Made by a program: the position numbers and the translations under genes. DNA of 64,000 nucleotides, from NCBI GenBank assembly GCA_000531095.1, contig HG799467.1, forward strand, positions 424,421-488,420, written 5' to 3'. Position 1 is the stretch's first letter. Each line of letters starts with the position of its first letter. Source of the stretch: Gemmata massiliana (GTDB taxonomy: Bacteria > Planctomycetota > Planctomycetia > Gemmatales > Gemmataceae). Shown here piece after piece: positions 57,477 through 64,000 of this stretch. Under the pieces are notes generated by a model. The model made no database searches. It worked only from the letters and a program-made list of their open reading frames with translations, and was not told where the DNA came from.

Positions 57477-58454
57477 ATGGCGACCGCTGTTGAACCCAGT
57501 TCCGTGCCCAGTACGCCGGGCCAAACGCTGAGCCTGCCGATCGCGAGCCTCCTGGGTGCGATCTACGTGTGCGCGGCGCTCGCGATCGTGTTCTACCTGA
57601 TCCCGGTGACGTGGGCCGAGTACGTGACGCCGAGCCTGGCCAACCGGCCGGCGGACTACTTGTTCTGGTTCATCGCCGAGTGCGCCGCGCTGGTGGCGCT
57701 GGTGTGGTTCGGCGGGAAGATCGCGGGCGACGCCCCGAAGGGCGTGCACGGCGGCATCTTCCTGATGATCTCCGCGGTCATTACGATCTTCTTCCTGGCC
57801 CGCGCATTCGCAATGAACATCGACGGGCCGGCGGGGATGGCGATCAGCGGGCTGGTTGTTGCCGGGCTCGCGTACCTCGCCGCGCGGTTCTTTGCCGGCC
57901 CGACCGGGAAGCGGTGGATGGTCGCACTGGAAGAGCAGGGGTGGTTCTCCTCGCACCAGTACAAGCGGTCGCTCGGCGTGAAGGTTCGGCGCCTCACCAT
58001 TCTCGGTATCCTGCTCGTCGGTGGCTCGGGTGCGTGGTCGCTCTACGTGAACGGTCTGGTCCCGACGCAGATGTTGCTCGCAATGCCGTTCGGCATCCAG
58101 CCGATCCCGCTGATGAACGGGTTCCTGCTGAGCATCGGTGCGAAAGTCGTGGTGCTCGTGCTCATTATCGCGGTGACGCTGTGGGTCGGGTTCCGGTCGG
58201 TGAACGTACCCGATTTCGCCGAGTTTCTCATCGCGACCGAAGCGGAAATGAACAAAGTATCCTGGTCCACCCGCAAGCGGTTGGCCCAGGATACCGTCGT
58301 GGTGCTCATCACCACGCTTATGATGACACTGTTCCTGCTCGCCGTTGACCTCTTTTGGGGCTGGCTGTTGAGCCGCAACACGGTCGGGGTGCTCCCGGCT
58401 CGGCCGACCAACGCGGACAAGGGCGCGCAGGTCCAACAAGAACAGAAGTGGTAA
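57477..58454 (+). CDS. secE: Preprotein translocase SecE with a long polytopic N-terminus
   Basis: A 325-residue protein. The conserved SecE core is at the C-terminus: FAEFLIATEAEMNKVSWSTR (about 247-266), followed by the single SecE helix (270-300). The preceding ~245 residues hold five or six extra hydrophobic segments (for example 27-50, 62-80, 95-115, 122-140 and 185-225), not found in standard SecE of 60-130 residues. The core stabilises SecY in the translocon. ATG 57477 with GGAG before it is taken as the start, between tRNA-Trp and nusG. Confidence 0.9.
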   Translation: MATAVEPSSVPSTPGQTLSLPIASLLGAIYVCAALAIVFYLIPVTWAEYVTPSLANRPADYLFWFIAECAALVALVWFGGKIAGDAPKGVHGGIFLMISAVITIFFLARAFAMNIDGPAGMAISGLVVAGLAYLAARFFAGPTGKRWMVALEEQGWFSSHQYKRSLGVKVRRLTILGILLVGGSGAWSLYVNGLVPTQMLLAMPFGIQPIPLMNGFLLSIGAKVVVLVLIIAVTLWVGFRSVNVPDFAEFLIATEAEMNKVSWSTRKRLAQDTVVVLITTLMMTLFLLAVDLFWGWLLSRNTVGVLPARPTNADKGAQVQQEQKW

Positions 58455-58489
58455 CGCGGGACCGCGAGGCGGCCGAGGGCCGATTCAAC

Positions 58490-59416
58490 ATGATTGAAGA
58501 CACCGACGACGTCCCCGCGACCAACGAACCGGAACCCGCAGCCCCGGTCGTTGATGCGCACTCGAACGACACCGTTTCTGCCCCCGCGCCCGCCGAAAGC
58601 GAGACGCGGGATCTGATCGAGTCGGGCGATTCGTCTGACGGAAGTGCCGCCGAGTCCGAGGTGGCTCCGGAAGTAGCCGAAGAGTCCCAACCGACCAAGA
58701 AGCCGCGGCCGGCTAAAAAGTCCGAGGAAGACGAAGAGCCCGAGCCGGTGGCGGCCGCGTCGGACGATGACGACGACGAGCCCGCCGAACCGGTGCCCGA
58801 AAACAAGAAAAAGTGGTACGCGATCAAGGTCCAGAGCGGGCGCGAAGATACGATCAAGGCCGCGATTCTTCGTAAAGTCGCGATCGAAGGGCTGGAAGAA
58901 TATTTCGGCCAGATCATGATCCCCTACGAAGAGGTGATCGAGAAGAAGGCGGTCAAGGTCAAGGACAAGAAGACCGGCGACACCGTGACGGTGGAGCGGA
59001 AGGTCACTCGCAAGCGCAAGAAGTTTCAGGGGTACCTGTTCGCGGAACTGGAATTTAACGACCGCATCCTGTACCTGTTCCGCGAAACGAGCGGGGTCGG
59101 GGACTTCCTGAACCTGCGCAACAAGCCCAACGAGCCGCCGACCCCGGAGCCGATGTCGGACCAGGAGGTCCAGCAGATGCTCACCGGCGAGAAGCAGGCC
59201 GGGGTGGACAACAAGGGCAAGAAGATCAAGATCGAGTTCGAGAAGGGCGACCGCGTGCGCATCCGCGAGGGCTCCTTCGCGAACTCCGAGGGCGAAGTCA
59301 CCGCGATCAGTGAGCCGAAGGATCCGACCGACGCCCCGAAGATCACGGTGGTCGTCACGTTCTGGGGCCGGCCGCTGCCGGTGGAACTCGAATACTGGCA
59401 GGTTGCCAAGGTGTAG
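58490..59416 (+). CDS. nusG: Transcription antitermination factor NusG, extended
   Basis: A 308-residue NusG. Residues 1-105 are an acidic, disordered Pro/Glu/Ala extension (for example DDDDDEPAEPVPE). The NGN domain starts KKWYAIKVQSGREDTIKAAI and carries an extra basic loop (about 145-170, KKTGDTVTVERKVTRKRK). The KOW domain is FEKGDRVRIREGSFANSEGE to the end. It binds RNA polymerase and links it to the ribosome or Rho. Standard NusG is ~180 residues. It follows secE by 35 nt. Confidence 0.93.
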   Translation: MIEDTDDVPATNEPEPAAPVVDAHSNDTVSAPAPAESETRDLIESGDSSDGSAAESEVAPEVAEESQPTKKPRPAKKSEEDEEPEPVAAASDDDDDEPAEPVPENKKKWYAIKVQSGREDTIKAAILRKVAIEGLEEYFGQIMIPYEEVIEKKAVKVKDKKTGDTVTVERKVTRKRKKFQGYLFAELEFNDRILYLFRETSGVGDFLNLRNKPNEPPTPEPMSDQEVQQMLTGEKQAGVDNKGKKIKIEFEKGDRVRIREGSFANSEGEVTAISEPKDPTDAPKITVVVTFWGRPLPVELEYWQVAKV

Positions 59417-59511
59417 CGCGAGGCGCACCGGGTTGACGTAATTGTGGACGCCGCCCGGCGCCGGCACTACAACAGTTAATTCTTCAAAGACCATCCGTTC
59501 CAGGTGCAGCA

Positions 59512-59976
59512 ATGGCGAAGCAGGTGACGGGCCAAGTGAAGCTCCAGTGCCCCGGCGGGTCGGCAACCCCGGCACCGCCCGTCGGCCCGGCGCTCGGTGC
59601 CCACGGCGTGAACATCGGTATGTTCGTCAAGCAGTTCAACGACAAGACGAACAAGCCCGAAATGAAGGGCCTGATGCTGCCGGTGGTCATCACCGTGTAC
59701 TCGGACAAGAGCTTCGAGTTCAAAATCAAGAGCCCGCCCGCCGCGATCCTGCTGAAGCTCGCGGCCAAGATCCCGCACGCGAAGAAGGCGGGCAAGGAAG
59801 TGATCCCGGCCGACTCGAAGAAGGGCGGCAAGTACAAGGGCTTCACCGTCACCAAGAAGCAGGTGAAGGACATCGCCACGCAGAAGCAGGCCGACCTGAA
59901 CGCGAGCGACGTCGATCACGCGGCCCGGATCATCGAAGGCACCGCCCGCAGCATGGGCATCACGGTGGTCGAGTAA
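59512..59976 (+). CDS. rplK: 50S ribosomal protein L11
   Basis: A 154-residue protein with the L11 pattern [20 protein letters not shown] ([15 protein letters not shown]), [11 protein letters not shown], and the RNA-binding C-terminal domain [20 protein letters not shown]. It is slightly longer than the usual ~142. It follows nusG. Confidence 0.97.
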   Translation: MAKQVTGQVKLQCPGGSATPAPPVGPALGAHGVNIGMFVKQFNDKTNKPEMKGLMLPVVITVYSDKSFEFKIKSPPAAILLKLAAKIPHAKKAGKEVIPADSKKGGKYKGFTVTKKQVKDIATQKQADLNASDVDHAARIIEGTARSMGITVVE

Positions 59977-60173
59977 CTCTCCCGCCCGATCGCGTTTCGG
60001 ATCGCGTTTCGGATCACGCAGGTCGCTGTCAAGAGAAAAACGGCGTGTCGCCGTTGCCAACACTTGTTTGGTGTTGTAATCGTTATCTTCTCACTTACCG
60101 CCGCGCTCAGGTGCGGCGGAAGGGGTCGTAGTCGCGATTCGCGATGAGCCCCGACACGAGAGGTTTTGGAGTT

Positions 60174-61036
60174 ATGGCAAACGACAAAGAACCCGCACCG
60201 GCGGGCGATCCCGTAGTCGCTCCGGCGCCGGCGGAAGCCGCCGCTGCTGCCCCGGTCTCCGCCCCACCGGGGGCGAGAAGAAGGCCGCCGACGCGATTGA
60301 TACCCCGAAGGTCAAGAAGAAACCCGGCGTCCCGCCGCGCCGCGGGAAGAAGCTCCGCAACCACCTCAAGAACGTGGAAAAGAAGCTCCACGACGCCGGC
60401 CCGGTTAGCGTGAAGCAGGCGGTCGCCGAACTCAAGAAACTCAAGCGCGCGAAGTTCGACGAAACGGTCGAGATCCACATCAACCTCGGCATCGACCCGA
60501 CGCAATCGGACCAGATGGTGCGCGGCGCCATTCCGCTGCCCCACGGGATCGGGAAGAGCGTCCGCGTTGCGGTGTTCTGCCAGGGCGACAACGTCGAGAA
60601 GGCGAAGGCCGCCGGTGCGGACGTGGTCGGTGGTGCGGACCTCGTCGAGAAGGTGCAGAAGCAGAACTTCCTCGACTTCGACGTGGCCCTCGCGTCGCAG
60701 GACATGATGGGTCAGGTGTCGCGCCTCGGTAAGGTGCTCGGGCCGCGCGGCCTGATGCCGACCCCGAAGGCCGGCACCGTGGTCCCGGCCACCGGCGACC
60801 TCGCGAGCGTGGTCCGCGAGTTCAAGGCGGGTAAGGTCGAGTACCGGTCGGACAAGACCGGGCAGATTCACGCGGGCGTCGGCAAGATGAGCTTCGACGA
60901 GCAGAAGCTGGTCGAGAACATCAACGTGTTCGTCGAACAGATCCGCTCGGTCAAGCCGTCCGGGGTCAAGGGTAACTTCATCAACGGGGTCGTCCTTTCG
61001 GCCACCATGTCGGCGGGCATCCGGCTGACGGTCTGA
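60174..61036 (+). CDS. rplA: 50S ribosomal protein L1, frame broken at a G-run
   Basis: The body of L1 is intact from ATG 60374: [60 protein letters not shown] and the C-terminal [20 protein letters not shown]. Upstream, ATG 60174 (with GGAG ahead) starts an Ala/Pro/Glu N-terminal extension [20 protein letters not shown]; at 60269-60273 a five-G run puts the basic continuation [20 protein letters not shown] in the next frame. One added G gives a 287-residue L1. Internal initiation at 60374 would alternatively give 220 residues, near normal length. As L1 is universally present, a sequence error is likely. Confidence 0.93.
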
Positions 61037-61174
61037 GTTGTGTTCGCGTTTAGTGTTTGGTCCCTCGCGCTGGGATAGAGGTTCGGGGCGGAGTCGCCCC
61101 GCGACGCTCCCGGGCAGGGGCCGAGGCTAAGCACCCCACACCGACACCAAACACGAGCCAACTGCGAGTCCACA
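61037..61174 (+). promoter_or_regulatory. Candidate L10 leader before rplJ
   Basis: A 138-nt gap with long-range complementary segments GTGTTTGGT (61053-61061) and ACCAAACAC (61146-61154) closing a structure that contains a GGGGCGGAGTCGCCCC stem. In many bacteria the L10-L12 complex binds such a leader to repress its own translation. The kink-turn itself was not verified. Confidence 0.5.
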
Positions 61175-61720
61175 ATGAGCAAGAAGATCAAAGAGCTGGA
61201 GCTGAACGATCTCCGCAAGACGTTCAAGGGCGTGCGGGACTTCGTCCTGCTGGAGCCGCTGAAACTCGACTCCGCCGCGGACTACACGCTGCGGAAGAAC
61301 CTGCGCGACAAGAAGGTTCGCGTGAAGATGGTCAAGAACAGCTTCGTGAAGAAGGTGTTCGACGAGAACGGGATGAAGGTCGATCCGGGTTCCGGCCCGA
61401 CGCTCCTGTGTTGGGGCGCGGACAGCCCGAAGGCGCTCGGCACCGCGGTCGACGCGGTCCTGAAGCAGCTCCGCCCCGATCCCAAACTGCCCGAGAAGGT
61501 CAAGGCGAAGACCGGGATCGCCGACGGCGAACTGATGCCGCTGGACCAGCTCAAGGTCATCCCGACTCGCCAGGAGGCGATCGGCGACGTGCTCAACGCG
61601 CTGCTCAGCGCCGGCTCCTCGATCGTGGGTGCGCTGACCGGTCCGGCGACCCAACTGGCCGGCATCCTGAAGGCCATCGAAGAGAAGGGCGAAGGCGCTC
61701 CGGCCCCGGCCGCGGGCTGA
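61175..61720 (+). CDS. rplJ: 50S ribosomal protein L10
   Basis: A 181-residue ribosomal stalk base protein: LELNDLRKTFKGVRDFVLLE, then LRDKKVRVKMVKNSFVKKVF and the C-terminal helix LAGILKAIEEKGEG that binds L7/L12 dimers. An ATG at 61175 follows the leader. Confidence 0.95.
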   Translation: MSKKIKELELNDLRKTFKGVRDFVLLEPLKLDSAADYTLRKNLRDKKVRVKMVKNSFVKKVFDENGMKVDPGSGPTLLCWGADSPKALGTAVDAVLKQLRPDPKLPEKVKAKTGIADGELMPLDQLKVIPTRQEAIGDVLNALLSAGSSIVGALTGPATQLAGILKAIEEKGEGAPAPAAG

Positions 61721-61810
61721 ACCCGCGAGTCGTGACCGCTGTCTGTAGTTGTCCGGGGCGGTGCCCCGAATTCGGAAAATACAGCCCTCAAAGGCTGAAG
61801 AATAAAACGA

Positions 61811-61833
61811 AGCCCGGTAGTACCCGGGCTTTA
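61811..61833 (+). terminator. Attenuator-like hairpin between rplJ and rplL
   Basis: AGCCCGG/CCGGGCT stem with a short loop (TAGTAC) followed by TTT, in the 179-nt rplJ-rplL gap. A partial terminator here could change the L10:L12 ratio. A smaller AGCC/GGCT stem lies just before. Confidence 0.55.
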
Positions 61834-61899
61834 ACCCGACCAGCTATTACGCTCCTAGCCGGACCGCTTCACCCGGCGCTGTTTTAAAGGAACTGAGAC

Positions 61900-62292
61900 A
61901 TGGCATCTGTTACCGAACTCGGCGACCAACTCGCGGGCCTCACCATCGCGCAAGCCGTCGAACTGAAGAACTACCTGAAGGAAAAGTACCAGATCGAACC
62001 CGCCGCTGGCGGCGTGATGGTTGCTCCTGGTGGTGCCGCTGGCGGTGCTGCTCCGGCTGAAAAGGCCGCTGAGCCGACCGAGTTCAACGTCATCCTCGAC
62101 AGCTTCGCCGACAAGGTGAAGACGATTAAGGTCGTCCGCGAACTGACCGGCCAGGGGCTGGGCGAAGCCAAGGCGACCGTTGAAGGCGCGCCGAAGGCCA
62201 TCAAGGAAAACGTGGACAAGAAGACCGCTGAAGATGTGAAGAAGAAACTGGAAGAAACCGGCGCGAAGGTCACCATCAAGCCGGCCGGCTAA
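61900..62292 (+). CDS. rplL: 50S ribosomal protein L7/L12
   Basis: A 130-residue acidic protein: N-terminal dimerisation helix (TELGDQLAGLTIAQAVELKN), Ala/Gly-rich hinge (about 45-58) and the C-terminal domain FNVILDSFADKVKTIKVVRE with GLGEAKATVEGAPKAIKENV. It is present in multiple copies on the ribosome, where it recruits GTPase factors including EF-Tu. Confidence 0.97.
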   Translation: MASVTELGDQLAGLTIAQAVELKNYLKEKYQIEPAAGGVMVAPGGAAGGAAPAEKAAEPTEFNVILDSFADKVKTIKVVRELTGQGLGEAKATVEGAPKAIKENVDKKTAEDVKKKLEETGAKVTIKPAG

Positions 62293-62792
62293 GCAGAAAC
62301 CGCGTTCCACTCGTAATGAGTGGGCGTTTTTGGCAGACTGCAAAAAAAATGCCCAGGTGGGGTGACTTTTCTGTCCCGCCTGGGTATTATTATTGTATGG
62401 CGGGTTTCCCGCTTTCGCTCTGTTACGACCCTAGCGTTCCCGCTCCGCTCTCTTCCTCACATGATGTGTACGAAGCGGGTGAAGTGGGGCGATTCCGCGT
62501 AGCCAGTGGTGAAAATGCACACAACCCACTCGCTTCGATGTGTCGTACCTTCTCGATTCAACACCATGCCGATGCCCGTTGACGTCCCTCATCCGAACCC
62601 GGCAGCTATTGTGGCGGGTCTGTATGGGGGAGTCGTATTTTCTGTGCCCCCGATAGGTGCGACTCGCGCCGGGGCCGCCTACATCGTCACTCAATAACGC
62701 CCGCTGCTCAACGACGCAAGGCCCGTTGCCACCAGGGGCGACGGTGGCCCATACGTCGTGCCATCGTTTCAACCTGGGTAAGGAGCACACCG
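62293..62792 (+). promoter_or_regulatory. rplL-rpoB spacer with two hairpins
   Basis: About 500 nt without a supported gene. Stem CCACTC/GAGTGG (62307-62323) is followed by GCGTTTTT, and stem CCCAGGTGGG/CCCGCCTGGG (62352-62383) by TATTATTATT. Both look like intrinsic terminators or attenuators placed before rpoB, as in many bacteria where transcription is reduced after the ribosomal protein genes. The remaining ~400 nt have no clear signal apart from the AAGGAG before rpoB. Confidence 0.6.
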
Positions 62793-64000
62793 ATGCCGAT
62801 CCCGGCCCAGCGGATCATTACGCCGGATACCGTTCGTAACTTCGGTCGTTTCGGCGATGCCGTGGACGTCCCGGACCTCACCGACGTGCAGACTCGGTCC
62901 TATGACCGGTTCCTGCAACTCGATGCGTCTTACGACCGGCGCACGCATACCGGACTCGAAGGTGTGCTGCAAGAAATTTTCCCCATCGAGAGCTACGACA
63001 AGCGCATCTCGCTCGAGTACCTGCGGTACGAACTCGGCAAGCCGCGCTACGACGCGGACGAGTGCCGCCAGTTGCGCCTCACCTACGGGCGCCCGTTCCG
63101 CGTGTGGCTCCGGCTCCGCAAGACCGAGGGCGAGCCCGTCGAGGAAGAAGTCTACCTCGGCGACATGCCCATCATGATCGGGGGCGGCGAGTTCATTATT
63201 AACGGCGCCGAGCGCGTCGTCGTATCTCAGTTGCACCGCTCGCCCGGCGTAGACTTCGTCGTCACCCGCGAAGCCGACAAGGACCTCCACTCCTGCCGCA
63301 TCATCCCGGAGCGCGGGAGCTGGATCGAGATCAACGCGACCAAGAAGGACACGCTCGGGGTCCGCATCGACCAGTCGGGCAAGTTCTCCGCGGTGACGCT
63401 CCTGCGGGCGATGGACCCGGCGTATTCCACGACGTCGAGCATCATCAAAGAGTTCTTCGGTGACGCCATCGAAACGGTGAAGCTCAACGCGAAAGAGGCG
63501 CGCGGCAAGCTCGTGGGCGACCCCGACGCCAACGTGATGCCGTACATCGCGGTGGAGGACGTGATCGACCCGGAGAACGGCGAGGTGTACCTCGACGCGG
63601 GCAAGCCGTTCACGTCCGACAAGTTCGACAAGATCTCGGTGACGCAGGTCGGCTCCGTTCAAGTGATGCCGTACCCGAAGGACCCGATCATTCTCAACGC
63701 GATCGCCGAGGACGTCGGCACCGCGGTCGATTCCAAGGACTCTCACGAAGGCGCGCTGCTCAAGATCTACCAGCGCCTCCGCCCGGGTAACCCGCCGCAG
63801 CTCGAAAAGGCCAAGGAACTCTTCAAGGAGAAGTTCCAGGACGCGAACCGCTACCGCCTCGGGCGCGTCGGCCGGTTCCGCATCAACCGGAAGTTCGACC
63901 AAACTGTCGCCGAAACGGAGATGACGCTCCGCAGCGTCGACTTCGTGAACTCGGTGAAGTACCTGCTCGACCTGCGAGCCGGTAAGGGCCACGTGGACGA
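62793..64000 (+). CDS. rpoB: RNA polymerase beta subunit, 3' end outside the window
   Basis: An open frame of 402 codons running off the window, ATG 62793 with AAGGAG (62780-62785) upstream. Residues start MPIPAQRIITPDTVRNFGRF. Family signatures seen are QTRSYDRFLQLDA, GGGEFIINGAERVVVSQLHR followed by SPGVDF, IIPERGSWIEI, and the lobe region LGRVGRFRINRKF. It is the catalytic beta chain of RNA polymerase. The rifampicin-region motifs are beyond the window. Confidence 0.96.
   Translation, partial: MPIPAQRIITPDTVRNFGRFGDAVDVPDLTDVQTRSYDRFLQLDASYDRRTHTGLEGVLQEIFPIESYDKRISLEYLRYELGKPRYDADECRQLRLTYGRPFRVWLRLRKTEGEPVEEEVYLGDMPIMIGGGEFIINGAERVVVSQLHRSPGVDFVVTREADKDLHSCRIIPERGSWIEINATKKDTLGVRIDQSGKFSAVTLLRAMDPAYSTTSSIIKEFFGDAIETVKLNAKEARGKLVGDPDANVMPYIAVEDVIDPENGEVYLDAGKPFTSDKFDKISVTQVGSVQVMPYPKDPIILNAIAEDVGTAVDSKDSHEGALLKIYQRLRPGNPPQLEKAKELFKEKFQDANRYRLGRVGRFRINRKFDQTVAETEMTLRSVDFVNSVKYLLDLRAGKGHVD

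Noticed and set aside
62316-62582. Small frames between rplL and rpoB
   Set aside because: They run through the two terminator-like hairpins and have no protein-like composition.

Overview
The window is GC-rich chromosomal DNA from a planctomycete, most likely of the Gemmataceae (Gemmata-like). The protein families point there: a BBP7 outer-membrane barrel, a DUF1549/DUF1553 protein with a DUF1501 protein, a DUF1573 protein, a very large PQQ-propeller protein, an alternative complex III (ACIII) with a caa3-type oxidase, a SecE with a long polytopic N-terminal extension, and an EF-Tu with an extra segment in its G domain. The placement is inferred from gene content; no rRNA is present.

Region 1 (1-15 kb) is rearranged accessory DNA. 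It holds the 3' part of an AAA ATPase, a gene cut by insertion-sequence (IS) debris (IS1595-, IS630- and ISAs1-type remnants), a BBP7 barrel, a DUF58 protein, membrane and secreted planctomycete proteins, a sugar epimerase and a DUF1573 protein. Its main feature is a moxR gene broken in two. The N-terminal ATPase half lies on the minus strand at 14.3-15.0 kb and the C-terminal half on the plus strand at 2.0-2.5 kb. A 100-bp inverted duplicate and IS1595-type ends sit at the junctions, which fits an inversion of about 12 kb.

Region 2 (15-23 kb) has a giant PQQ-repeat protein, a divergent diheme cytochrome c lipoprotein and several small stress-type genes (YqaE/Pmp3, DUF2171, DUF6496).

Region 3 (22.9-41.5 kb) is a respiratory super-locus: actA-actB-actC-actD-actE-actF, a single-pass membrane protein, a SCO protein, coxB-coxA-coxC-coxD, a second diheme cytochrome c lipoprotein, heme A synthase, heme O synthase and a second SCO protein. 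Together they would pass electrons from quinol through ACIII to a heme-copper oxidase, and supply its heme A and CuA. Most genes overlap by 4 nt or lie within about 120 nt.

Region 4 (41.6-54.6 kb) has a histidine-degradation cluster (hutI-hutG-hutU, with hutI frame-disrupted and no hutH), a secreted protein with a frameshift, a membrane-anchored double HhH protein, an acyl-CoA dehydrogenase, a YjbR-like protein with a histone-like tail, tandem secreted paralogues, a nucleotidyltransferase, a roughly 580-bp element with inverted ends, and an FMN-dependent 2-hydroxy-acid oxidase.

Region 5 (55.0-64 kb) is the core translation/transcription operon: tRNA-Thr(UGU)-tRNA-Tyr-tRNA-Gly-tRNA-Thr(GGU)-tuf-tRNA-Trp-secE-nusG-rplK-rplA-rplJ-rplL-rpoB (rpoB runs off the end). 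Several reading frames, including the essential rplA, are broken by single-base indels in or beside short homopolymers. Some apparent pseudogenes here may therefore be sequencing errors.
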